A stretch of DNA of 64,000 nucleotides from Cavia porcellus (taxonomy: Eukaryota; Chordata; Mammalia; Rodentia; Caviidae). The notes beneath the pieces are model-generated. The model was not told where the DNA came from. It saw only the letters and a program-made list of their open reading frames with translations, and did not search any database. Shown here piece by piece: positions 46,731-57,431 of the stretch (position 1 is the first letter of the stretch; every line of letters starts with the position of its first letter). The DNA lies in the NCBI RefSeq assembly GCF_034190915.1, contig NW_026947484.1, forward strand, positions 74,727,482 through 74,791,481. Reading direction: 5' to 3'. The position numbers and the translations under genes were made by a program.

Positions 46731-49029
46731 GAGAACTTGTATATTGCTACAAATCGTCAGTCTTAGAATTTTCCTTTATATAGCACAAAGTGGTATCTTA
46801 CAATGGGCTAACTGCAATTTAAAACTGGAATTACCAGTTGCTGTGTAACATTTGCTACCCTGGTACCTTTGAATTATGGAAGATGCTAACATTTTAGTTG
46901 TAAAAGGAAGTAACAGAATTTTTTTTCTTTTTTTTTCAAAAAGACCTTTTAAATTTATTGTTACTTTGTTACTAGAAAATTATATTTTAATACTTTCAGG
47001 TATTTATAGTATGCTAAGAAATTTGAATAACTAGGCCTTTTGCCTTTTGAATGCATTTTTCAAATAGACCCACAAACTATAGCACTTTTTGTGCTATCAC
47101 AGCTCTGTGCTCTGTAACAAACTCCTGTATATTAGAGACCTTTGTAAAGGCACTGAAAAATTTAAACAGGTTCAGTGTCATTAAGGCCGTGAGCAAGAAA
47201 ATAAGCCCCAAGAATTTTACTTCTGTCACACAGTGTCTTTCAGAAAATAGCTTATACATACTGTGTTAATTTGAGTGCCTTTCTTACTTTTGGGAGAAGC
47301 AAGATTATATTACATCAAAGTTAATGTTTAAGTAGAAATCAGAGTATGAAAGTTTTCTCAAATATCTGATTATGGCTGATTATTTACTTATCCCCATAGC
47401 TAGGCATGGTCCATGGGGTATTATATGACACACTGATTGAAGAAGGTAGGACCCTAATGCATTCTATTTAATTAGTTAACATTTGTGGGCACTGTGTCAA
47501 GTAGTTCTTTTCCTCTGACAACTAACATGTTGGGGTTAGAAACATCACATTAGAGGGTGATGACACGCACATGACATGCACAACTCCATGCAGCCTGAGC
47601 CTGTGCAGCATGTGTTCAAAAGAAAACTGGCCCCTGCCTCCCAATAAACCTCAGATGGCTGTCCTAGGTGAGTCCTTTGCCTTACTTTAAGGATCTTCCT
47701 TTCTTTCCAGATTCAGCATGATATAGGATAGTCAAGGAGTGGGGGTGTCTTTGTTGTTTTTTTTTTTAGGTATCAGAAAAAAACACTGAGATAGAATTCT
47801 AAATGCATCATTTTATATATTTGTGTATGAGGGAGAGGGATGAGAATTTCATATTTCACAACTACAAATAGTTCCATGTTGTAATTTCATAAAAATATAG
47901 TTAAGATTCCAAAGTGCTTTACAGAAATTCCTTCAGCACGTATTCCTAAAGGGCAGTGATATACCGTGTTCATAGTGAAGACAGAAAACCAGTGTAGCCA
48001 TTGGGCCTCTGGTGTTGGAGGAGAAACCTCAGGCTCCCAATTGTAACTTCTCTACTCTTACCGGGCCATGGTAACACTATACAACCAAACTCTTTGCTAA
48101 AGTACATATATATGGCAGTAGTTTAGTCTGCTGGTCAAACATTGTGCTTCCAAGAATATTAGCTGTAGAGCATGTGTGCTTTATGGACAATAACAGGATC
48201 CACAAAGCTAACCCTGACGTTTCTTTTATTGGCCTGTTGTTATTCCTCAGGGTGTAAAAGATGTAGTCAATTTAGAACAAAATTTTATATTTAGTGACAA
48301 AAAGAGAAGCAAAAATATGTTAACTGTATTACTAGCTCTTAGCATTTTAATATGTATAGTATTTTTTATAAACCACTACCAGCAGAGTCGCTAGTAGATG
48401 CTCTATGACTGCCTCATGTTCACCTTGCTGCTTTAGGCCCTGTGGCTCTTCTGGGAACATTATCTTACATGTGTCTTCCATGGGATTGTTTCAGCATTAT
48501 ATTTCCATGCTGGGAGGTGGGCAAGGTCGTATCTGTTTATTTGACGTCCTTCTCAATTTTCAGCCATCCCACTGAGGAAAATGATCACTGTTTGTCTTCA
48601 GTTTGACCCCTGTTTGACCACCATTTTGCTTCCTAGACTTCTGCTTCCCTGAGAGTTCTGTGTGCAAGTCTGGTACGTGTTGAACACATTGCATAAATGC
48701 CTTGTGTGGTGCAGGGTCAAGTAGAACAGATAAAAACTAGAGCAGGAAACTAGCTGTGTCTCATTATCTGTATTCTTATGGTATCTCCAAGAGAGATGCT
48801 CCCATTTTACGTGAAATACACAGTCAGATTCAGATATACATGATAAGGACACACAATTTTAAAACATTGCAAGTGAAATGTAAATGCCTCTAAGGTAGCT
48901 AAATTAAAGTGTCTACACACACATAACACATTTTGAGCTTCAGTTCATCTGATGATTTTTACAAAGAACTTTACCCAAAGAAATTTTATTTTTGCATTTT
49001 AGCGTTCGTAGGTCAATTTTCTTTACTAG

Positions 49030-49112
49030 GTCAGCCCCCTCCAGCAAAGTTGGGAGTATAACGGAGGTACCGGTTTGCCCTGATTAGACAGTTGTACAGC
49101 ATAAACTGCATG
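49030..49112 (+). other. Exon-like island downstream of PTAR1 (83 nt)
   Basis: A GC-richer stretch (GTCAGCCCCCTCCAGCAAAG to ATAAACTGCATG) preceded by TTTTCTTTACTAG and followed by GTAAGT, both consensus splice sites. All three + frames contain stops, so it would be non-coding or UTR if transcribed. No gene is recognised. Confidence 0.25.
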
Positions 49113-49353
49113 GTAAGTCTTTAGTGGTTCACACATCATATAGTCTAGTTTTTCTTCCATAACTTCAGGGAATCAACCTTAATTTTATGTCTGCCAGTCA
49201 CTTTCCTTAAAGTACTATGCAGCATACATTAGATTGTTTATGTTTGTAATGTGACTACATAATACATTTGATTATCTTTTGTGTCATAAGGATTTATGAT
49301 TTCATATGTCCAAATGTTGACTCAGACAACATTCTATCAGAGATGCTTATACT

Positions 49354-49445
49354 GGGGCTGAGGATTTAGCTCAGCAGAATAGGCGCCTGCCCGGCAAGTG
49401 CGAGGTTGTGAGTTGGATCTCCAGTACCAATAAAAAAAAGAAAAG
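49354..49445 (+). mobile_element. ID SINE
   Basis: GGGGCTGAGGATTTAGCTCA, GCGCCTGCCCGGCAAGTGCG, GAGTTGGATCTCCAGTACCA and an A-rich tail. Confidence 0.92.
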
Positions 49446-50452
49446 AAATACTCATATGTTGTCCTTCCTTATCAAAGTAATTCATTCAAAGCAGGTATTT
49501 TTTTCTCACTTGTTAAGAATGAATATAGACTGAGTACAATCATGGTAGGTGCTCAGTAGATAATTGATTATTGATCAGTGAGCTTGTAGCAGTTTCAGAG
49601 ACCATTGTCATCTTGTCACTGAGAAATATATTGTAGAGTAATATATGTGTGCAACTGAAAAATCCTTTCACTTGACATGAATTATTAGAGTTTTTAGAAT
49701 AGAGTTAGTAACATGTAATTAAAGCATTGTTAATATACATGGTTTGAAAATAGGAGATGTGAAAAATTGTAAGTTATTGTATCTTCCTGTGTGAGACACA
49801 TTAATAAATGTGATGAAATGAATGTCTTAAACAGGCAGCTGAACTCTTAAGAAAAACCTGTAGTCTTCTGCAGTTTCTGTACTGGTATGCCCGTACCATG
49901 TAGTTTAGATTATTTTTATTTCTCCTAAATCCTACTTGCTTCCCAGTGTCATGGTAATGGTAAAATACAAAGGTATGTTAACTAACTGCCTACTGACTTA
50001 CTTTCCCAGGGCATCTTTGACATGAGGAAGAAGTTTTTACGAATAACACAGTACTGTAGTTTCATTATCTGTTCATTTGTGACTTTCAGAGCTATTGTGT
50101 CGGTATAACTAACATAAAAAGATTAAGCAGTTTTTGAAAACATTCCTACCTGAGCTGTGAGGAACCAATGGTATATTATGAGTGTAATTAGACACTGGCT
50201 GAGTAGGGAGGCTCTTGATGCATGGCTGATGTTGGCTTTTGACTGAAGTGATCACTGTGAGTATTGCATCTTGACATATCATGTTCTAGGAGAATAATGA
50301 GTTGTGTGCTAGATTAACTGAGTATTTTTCAGTTGGCAGGAAAAAAAAAAAGGACAAAGTATTATATATAGGCCAAGTATTTATATACTCCAAAAGCTTA
50401 GAAAGGGGGAGGGGAGAAAAAGCAAAAACCAATAATGATATTTTTAATAGCC

Positions 50453-50564
50453 TCTAAATTTTTTTTAATTGGTAATGGGGATCAAACTCACGACCGCCTG
50501 CTTGCAAGGCAGGTGTTTATGCCGCTGAGCTAAATCCCCAGCCCCAACTTCTAAATTTTTTTAA
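50453..50564 (-). mobile_element. ID SINE, reverse orientation, with target-site duplication
   Basis: TTGGTAATGGGGATCAAACT, GCTTGCAAGGCAGGTGTTTA and GAGCTAAATCCCCAGCCCC. TCTAAATTTTTTTAA-like repeats at about 50453-50467 and 50550-50564 flank it. Confidence 0.9.
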
Positions 50565-50634
50565 TCCAAGTTTCTTGGACAAGTAGTTGCTTAGTTCAAT
50601 AGTAAGGGACTTTTAAGGGAAAGGTCATAAATTG

Positions 50635-50688
50635 GAGTTTTAAGATTGTCTTGTAATTTTTGAGTTTTAAGATTGTCTTGTAGTTTTT
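50635..50688. repeat. 27-bp tandem duplication
   Basis: GAGTTTTAAGATTGTCTTGT with seven following bases occurs twice in a row; one base differs. Confidence 0.88.
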
Positions 50689-51045
50689 CTTCATATAGAC
50701 TGGCTACATGTATAATCTAATGCAGGTCAGATCCAAGATACAAAGATTAGTTTACCTAGCCTATTTTATCAATGATATTAGTTGTTTTCACTAATTGCAC
50801 TGCTGCATTTCTGAAATTTGTTTTCCCCCAGTATAGTAGCAGTCTGCATTGAAGTTCTTTCATAGTGGTTGGTATTTTCCAAGGATTATGTATTTTGTAA
50901 AATCTTAAAATTGCTGAGGAACCAGCAGAATAAATTTTTCGGTAAGTTTTATGCAAAGTGTACTCAGCAGTGTTCTGGGGGGTAATACCCCAGAGTGCCT
51001 AAATGATGGCAAATTCTGAGGCCAGTATAATGATTATATATTATC

Positions 51046-51310
51046 CATACCTGTACTATTCAATAGAAATATAATGTGAACCAAAAGTAATTTTTAATCT
51101 TTTAGCTAAAATAAGAAAGGTGAAATTTATTTCAATGTGTAATCAATATGAAACCTTATTAATTGGATATCCTACCTTCCTTGTCTCCATATGTAAGATG
51201 TAGTGTATATTGTGCAGCCCCAGCTCATCTCAATTCTGACTGGCCACACTTCCAGTACTCCACAGCTGTGTGGCTGGGGGCTGCTATGTTGGACAGTGCC
51301 GATTGTAGAG
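51046..51310 (+). mobile_element. Non-autonomous DNA transposon relic
   Basis: ACTATTCAATAGAAATATAA, TGTAATCAATATGAAA, GCTCATCTCAATTCTGACTG, GGCCACACTTCCAGTACTCC and CTATGTTGGACAGTGCCGA follow in order the sequence of a widespread mammalian non-autonomous element (CTGTCCAATAGAAATATAAT start, GGACAGCGC end) as I remember it. The palindromic relic in intron 1 may be related. The family name is not certain. Confidence 0.6.
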
Positions 51311-52100
51311 AGTACAATGAATGTCTCTGTTTCAAATTTGGAAGTGATAGGCATGAGATTTTGGCATTTTAAAAAGTGAGTGTTTAGGAAAGCATTTAGT
51401 AGAATTACCACTTGTTTTCCTTCATCTTAAAGTTACTCTAGAAATAGAATCAACCCATTCTAGTTTGCCAAACATACTTTTAAGGTGGAATAATTCCATG
51501 CTGTGTAAAATACCGTGAAATACTGATTATAACAACACATTCATAACACAGTTTTCAGTTGTATTCATTAAATTCTGTCTTGTTTCTTCAAAATAATAGT
51601 TTAACTTGCATGTTAATTGTGTATCTGTACCTTCTTTATTTTTGTATTCTTACAATGTGTATTAACCAGCAGCCCTAGGATTCTAAACTTTCTATGCAGT
51701 TGTCTTCCAGTACTCACTGGTATACTTATTATATGATGATAAATGGCAGAGAAATAGAAGAACCATTCTTTTCTCCATTAGATTTATTTTTAACACGTGA
51801 CCATGTACCAAGCCAGCTATAAGTTACTGTGTTTGTGTAAGTAGAAAGAAATGTTTGTCTTATCTTTACTAAATGTCTTCAATTTTTAAGTAAACTTTTC
51901 ATCTCCTAAATTGAGTGTTACGTGTGATTTTATTTTTATTTATGGTGGTACTTTGTTCCAATATGCCAAACACTCTGGTTGAATTGCTTTGATAGTGATA
52001 CAGGGAGTGGTGAGGAATCCTGTTGTTTAAGTGAAACCAATACTATAACTTGTCTATATGTGAAAAAGAATAAATGTCACTTGTGTCTAGGGCAAGCAAG

Positions 52101-53377
52101 AAATATCAGAAGCAAATTAGAGACATTGCCATAATTGTCTTTAAATCACAGCAAGTGATTGAGTGCAAAAAGTCATGACTAACTTTGCTTAAATATTTTG
52201 AATGAAGACATAGGATAGAACTTACTGTTTTATTTACTGTTATATCCTTTGTTTTTTAAATTTTAAGTCTCACCACTATATGTTGTAAGCCAGAAACATC
52301 ACAATTGCTTACACTGTGTAGTACATAAATAAATCCCTACAACTATGTGATGGAGGAGATGCTTATACTTTAAACACATCAGGAGGGCGTTTTGTCTCTT
52401 GACTATTTTATATTTTAAATAATGTACTACAATTAGAGGTTTATTTTGCATTATCAGCCACAAAAAATTTAGGGTTTATAATAGTATTTTATACTACAAT
52501 ACAGGGGAAGGAAACTAACTTAAAATCATAATTCGAATTAAGCAAATTACCCAAGTTTGACAAGCAATATTAGCAAAATGCATCCTTGTGAAATTGCTTA
52601 ATAATACATTTGTTTACATGCTACAGAAGACGCACTGGCCAGTTTGTTAACATGATCATTTTGTCACTCATCTATGTTTAGCAGATATATCATTTTCCTC
52701 ATGTTGAAAGCTCAGTTTTACTTTTGGCTCTGTGTTATTTTAAACAAAAGAAGTCTATGTTTAAAGCGATATGCAAACAACATAGCTGCTGTGTAGTAGT
52801 TATTTCCAAACAGCCTGCTTGGGCATCAGCTTTTAAGTTATAGTATTTCCTTATGAGAAGTACAGCTTGATGTGTCCTGTGTCAGCAGAACCTGTGGGAG
52901 AGCTGCTTCCCAGTCTGAGCTTTAAAAAAAGAAGCAATAATTTGCATAATATCTTCCTTCACAGAAAGATTCTTAGATTAATCCTGGCTATCACAATTCT
53001 ACTCTTCTATCCACTCTTCATGATATGAGCAAACTAATACTTTTCGAGCATTAAAATATACTGATACACTAAAGTTTTATGTTAGATTCTTCATACACTT
53101 CTCATGCTGTTGACAACATAATCCACAAGAGATCTGTTTTCTGTGTTAAACCAGGAGCTACCTGGTTTAAATGGACCTTCAACATACTGTATGCTCATAT
53201 TTCTTAAATTCCTAGTCATTTTACCAGCACACTTGAGAAAATACTGGACATCCATAAATAAATGGGGTTGATGAAGCACCAGTCACTACATATGATTTAT
53301 TTTCAGGCAGATTTCATATTCTCCACTTAAGATCCCTTGGGTAAAAGTAATAGCCAGTTCTCTTTTATCCTCAAGCC
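52101..53377. other. Unassigned AT-rich intergenic sequence
   Basis: No coding sequence, SINE or LINE is recognised. Open frames (for example on the minus strand at 53091-53279) are short and match nothing known. Confidence 0.6.
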
Positions 53378-53439
53378 TTTTTTTAGAGAATAAAACAAAA
53401 CAAAGCAAAAAAAAATAGCTAAGCAGATAAGAGCAAAAC

Positions 53440-55460
53440 AATACAAATAACAGGATTTCAGAACAAGACAACAGGAAATCAACAGTGGCTACCATAATGT
53501 CTCTTGTTTTCTTTAAAATAGTTGTCCATACCTTCACACACATGAGTTAATACAAAACAAAATTCTATAACAACAATCAAGGAAGAATGAGAGCCTTATG
53601 GTCCTTCAAAACCAGACAATAGGAAATTAATAATGCCTACCATAATGTCTCTTAAAATAGCTGTTCATACCTTCATGCATACTGAAATCAAATAATTGAA
53701 AGCAGACTAAAGCCAATCAAAATCAAGAATAAACACATTATTGGACTTCAAACAAAATGATAGGAAATCAGCAATGGCTACCATGTCTCATTTTCATCAG
53801 TGTAGCTGTTCATACCATCACACATAATAAAATCAATTCTTGTAAACTCTTTAAATGAAATTCTAGGCATATATAAGCCTATACGTGCACCTCTATCCTT
53901 TCTGAATTGGAGAGGAAAAAACAACAATTATAAGAAAAACAAGAAACAAGAACCAAATAAAGAGCCCAAAACAATAACAATGTAGACTTTCAAAACAAAG
54001 TGGAAGGAACATAACAAATTTTGTTTTGATAGTTATCTTCAAAAGTCCTACTGGTATCACCAGATTCGAGTCAGACAAAATTGATTTAATCCTATGAATG
54101 CTCCAACAACTAATAGAATTAGTAGTACAATCATCTTAGTAATCTTAAGTGTATATGTATGAATTTATATCTTTTTTTTAATTTTATTTAAGGAGAAAAG
54201 AATAAAAAAAAGCAGGGAAAGGGTACAAGTTATACAGATTTACGGAAAAAAAATGAACAGTAGGAAATCACTAGTTAATGGATTACATATTGTCATCTTA
54301 GAAATAATTGTTCAAGTCATAAAATAAAAGCTTGTAAAGTGGACATTCCATCAATGATACTGCAAACAGTTCTGTTCAATGATCCAATAAAACTCTGTGA
54401 TATCATTTTCTATCTTATACACTTGAATATACATGCAGTTATATAGTTTGGAGCACTTTCTTTTCCTCTCTTTTGTACCATGACTATTACACATTTTGGG
54501 TTTCATTGCTCCCACGGTTCTTATTACTTTTTTGGAAGAGAGTAAAACCAAATGTGACATAACAGAACAGAATCGGTCAAGTCAAAAGGGTGGACATAAT
54601 AATGTAAAAACATAATACAAGGTGATCAACAATGGTTACCATAATGCCTCCCGCTATCTCTAATAGAATTGCCTATATCATTAGTTATAATACAATTGAA
54701 CAAAACAGTAAAGAATAAAACCGACAAAACCAAAACATTGGAGACATTGTAGGTCTTCAAAAGTAGATAAAAGTCAACAAGAATGGGCGTCATAATGAAT
54801 CTCATTATCTTCACAGCTGATGCCTAAACTTTCGAACCTGATACTATCCAGCAAAACAGAATAGGGGAACATCAGTTAAAAACCAGATGGTGAGAGTAAT
54901 ACAGGGCTTTAAATCAAGGTAATGAAAAGTCAAAGTGGGTTACTATAATATATCCTGCTATTTTTTTCCTTTAATTAAAAGGATAAAGATAAAAAAGTAA
55001 ATAATGGAGTGGAGATTGAGATAAAAGAGGGCATAACAACGAAACAGCGCAGATCAAAACATAACCATTTAAGCAGAATAGTGTTTCACCACCAGATAAT
55101 CCTAACCTAAAAGTAGTTACCATATTGTCTCTTTCTTTGAAATCCTTGAGTACAACTTTGTATACTGTAGCATTAAGTATATCAAAACAATGTAAAACCA
55201 TTCAAGAGAATGACAGCATTACAGAGTATTTAGAATCGACTAACAGAAAATGAACAATGGTTTCTGTATAATCTCCTTGTCTGTAAAAGGTTTTTGCTTA
55301 TACTATTGTACATAATAAAATCCAATAAGATTCAGCCTATTTAGACCATTGGAGACAGAAGGACAAAAGCTAGATGAGACTTCAAAACAAGATGATACTA
55401 AATCAGTATTACCTATTAAGATGTCATTTTCTCCAAAATAGCTGTTCCTATCATCCAATC
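53440..55460. repeat. Degenerate tandem array, period about 140-175 bp
   Basis: A recurring core (CAACAATGGTTACCATAATG, GTCTCTT, AAAATAGCTGTTCATACC, then ACATAATAAAATCAA) recurs with its ACCATAATG-type anchor near 53491, 53639, 53779, 54638, 54789, 54941, 55117, 55256 and 55413. Less clear units fill 53900-54600. About 12 units are estimated. Units are strongly diverged from one another, so the array is older than the ORF1 reading frame would suggest or is evolving without constraint. Confidence 0.7.
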
Positions 55461-55504
55461 TTCTCTGCCTCATTTCTGTTGAGCTCTTTTTCTGTCAGTA
55501 GCTG

Positions 55505-56557
55505 TCAGTTTGTCTTCTTCATTTTGTTCTCTGCTCCATTTGTTGTGGCCTCTCTGCCATTATTTCTGGATTCTTTGTATTTTTCTTTTTTTAGAATATC
55601 CTGCAATACTCTCTGTAGAGTTGAATTGGTGGTTGCAAATTCCCCCAGTTCCTCTTTATCCTGGAAGCACCTTGTTTTTCCATCAATTTCCAGGGACAGT
55701 TGTGCAGGATATCTCAATCTTGGCTGGAGATTATTATCTTTCAAAGCTTGAATTATTTCCCCCCATGCTCTTCGTGATTTGATGGTTTGTGCAGAGAAAT
55801 CTGCTGTAATTCTGATGGGTGTTCCCTTGTAAGTGGTCTGTTTCTTGTCTCTGACAGCTTTTAATATTCTGTTCTTGTACTGAATTTCTGGAATTTTTAT
55901 TATTATATGCCTGGGTGTAGCTCTGTTTGGGTTGTAGGTAGCTGGGGTCCTGTATGCCTCATACATCTGAGTATCTTTACCTTTTGCTAAATTAGGAAAA
56001 TTCTCCTGGATTATTTCTGTGAGTAGCTTTTGTAGTTCACTTGCTTGTGTCCCTACTTCTTCTTTTATGTTCTTAATCCTTAAGTTATGGATCTTCTTAT
56101 CATCTTCTTGTCTTTGTATTATTGCTGTTTGTTTCTTTGTTATTTTTAAGAAGTTTTTCATTTCATTCTCCCATATTACAAGTCTGCCCTCCAGTTCAGA
56201 TAGTCTGTCCTTAGTTTCTTTCAAGCTGTTATGCCAGTCTTCTATAGACTTCTTAGTATCTTGGTAGTCCCTTTGAACCTGCTTCACGTATTCTATGCTT
56301 TCTCTGTTTTCTCCATCAAACAATTCTCCCCTTTTTTTCTGTTCTTCCATTCCACCACCTGTTTTTTCTTGGGTGGTACTTAGCATTTCTCTAACTATTC
56401 TGCATACTTCTAGCTTCAGGTCGTTGATAACTTCATTCCTGAATTGGTCTATGAGGCTCTCTATATGGCGCCTTATGTGTATTGGTTCGGTGTCTGCTAT
56501 TGCCTGTTTCCCAGAATTGGGGGCCGAGGAGCCTTTCTTGTTACTGCCTCTTCCCAT
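55505..56557 (-). CDS. LINE-1-type ORF1 protein, intact, 350 residues
   Basis: L1 ORF1p is a trimeric RNA-binding chaperone that coats the element RNA. From the N-terminus: a basic start (MGRGSNKKGS), a helical stretch (about 28-62), a long coiled coil (about 85-165, with DRLSELEGRL), an RRM-like core (about 156-256, with IIQENFPNLA, EAYRTPATYNPNRATPRHII and GTPIRITADFSAQT) and the C-terminal domain (about 260-322, with SRRAWGEIIQALKDNN, YPAQLSLEIDGK and EFATT). The tail after 325 is Lys/Asn/Glu-rich. Length and domain order match L1 ORF1p. No stop or frameshift occurs, unlike the older L1 next to it. No ORF2 follows. Confidence 0.9.
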   Translation of the reverse strand: MGRGSNKKGSSAPNSGKQAIADTEPIHIRRHIESLIDQFRNEVINDLKLEVCRIVREMLSTTQEKTGGGMEEQKKRGELFDGENRESIEYVKQVQRDYQDTKKSIEDWHNSLKETKDRLSELEGRLVIWENEMKNFLKITKKQTAIIQRQEDDKKIHNLRIKNIKEEVGTQASELQKLLTEIIQENFPNLAKGKDTQMYEAYRTPATYNPNRATPRHIIIKIPEIQYKNRILKAVRDKKQTTYKGTPIRITADFSAQTIKSRRAWGEIIQALKDNNLQPRLRYPAQLSLEIDGKTRCFQDKEELGEFATTNSTLQRVLQDILKKEKYKESRNNGREATTNGAENKMKKTN

Positions 56558-57310
56558 ATTCTCTGTTCCTTATATATGCAAGCTTATATGAGAGGCCCAG
56601 CTTCTCTCCCAGTCAGCCACAGCCTGATCGAATTGTGCCGGTTAGGTGTTCCCGCTCACTGCTGCGCACCAGGGAGTTACGGACCAGGCAGCCTACGTGT
56701 CTCCCCTCCCGGCCACCATCAGGCTCTGGGATCTGGGTTGGGACAGCCTACCAGGTCCGCCGGCAGCATCACGCAGGCCAGGCACTTTTCACCAATCCCG
56801 CCCGAGAGGGGGATGTGTGGCTGGAGTCACCACCGCGCCCTGCTCCAGCAGGACTGCTCGGGCCCAGAAAGTCCTCTGCTGGAGTCAAACTGTGGTGGAG
56901 TGTCAGTTTCTCTCACTCACCTCACCACAAGTCAGTGCACGCCTCCCTGCCGTTCACAGATTGCCGTTCTCAGAGCTTCTGCGCGTCTCTCTCCTTGCCG
57001 AGCCACTGTAGAGGCAGCGAGCCACTGTAGAGGCAGCCAGCCGCCGCGCGGCGGGAAACCCAAATCGCGGCTTACAATGGCGCGGGGTCCAGCCTCCACA
57101 CCGAGGCTTTTCTGTTCCTGTTTTAGCACCAGGACTGCATTCCAAGTTGGTTTCTCTCAGCCAGTTCATTCCTGAGTCAGCAGAGCATATCTCCACCTGC
57201 TTATGTCTCCTTAGTCCGCACCATTCCTGGCTTCTGAGCCGAGTCTTTCAGAGAGCCTCCGGTAGTTGCTGTTATCTGTCCGCCATGTTCTCCCAGAAGT
57301 CTCTGAATTT
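56558..57310 (-). promoter_or_regulatory. CpG-rich 5' UTR/internal promoter of the ORF1-only element
   Basis: CG-dense sequence directly upstream of ORF1 on the minus strand, with a YY1-like AACATGGCGGAC at the outer edge (about 57280-57295). An internal 19-bp tandem duplication (GAGCCACTGTAGAGGCAGC at 57000-57018 and 57019-57037) is present. L1 promoters are internal and CpG-rich with a 5'-terminal YY1 site, and this matches. Confidence 0.65.
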
Positions 57311-57431
57311 ATATCTTATTTCGTTTCTTTTTTTCTCCTTTTTCCTGAGTTATTTTTTCCTCTTTGAGCAGTTTCTTATCCTTTCATAATACTTATTGAA
57401 GATTTTGTATTTTATTTACTTTTTCCATTTC

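Larger units (their letters stand above)
43275..52100 (+). other. PTAR1: PTAR1 3' UTR and downstream sequence, extent uncertain
   Basis: No coding sequence follows the PTAR1 stop. The first six kilobases after the stop hold no SINE, while the introns hold many, which suggests that much of it is constrained, as expected of a long 3' UTR. AATAAA hexamers occur near 44126 and at 45841-45846, among others, and farther on at about 49803 and 52068. I cannot tell which is used. A TG microsatellite lies at 46680-46730, ID copies at 49354-49445 and 50461-50549, and a DNA-transposon relic at about 51046-51310. Confidence 0.5.
53378..57310 (-). mobile_element. LINE-1-related ORF1-only element (HAL1-like), probably young
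   Basis: Read on the minus strand: a CpG-rich 5' UTR of about 750 bp starting near 57310 (AGAACATGGCGGAC, a YY1-type start typical of L1 promoters), an intact ORF1 (56557-55505), then about 2.1 kb of degenerate tandem repeats down to a short T run at 53378-53384 that may be the A tail. No endonuclease or reverse-transcriptase sequence is present. HAL1 (half-L1) elements are known to be L1 derivatives with ORF1 but no ORF2, mobilised by L1 in trans. The match in layout is strong; the exact 3' limit is uncertain and no target-site duplication was found by eye. Confidence 0.65.

Noticed and set aside
54971..55201. Minus-strand frames within the tandem array (also 53286-53543, 54351-54560, 54626-54814)
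   Set aside because: They are not shared between array units, so the repeats do not encode a conserved peptide.
53440..55460. CRISPR-like array
   Set aside because: Repeats are long, degenerate and in a mammalian genome beside a retroelement; there are no uniform short repeats with unique spacers.
55374..55782. Phe/Ser/Leu-rich + frames of 90 and 125 residues
   Set aside because: Antisense shadows of the intact ORF1 C-terminus.
56444..57175. 243- and 182-residue + strand open frames
   Set aside because: They are antisense to the LINE ORF1 start and its CpG-rich 5' UTR, with Pro/Ser-rich chance translations.
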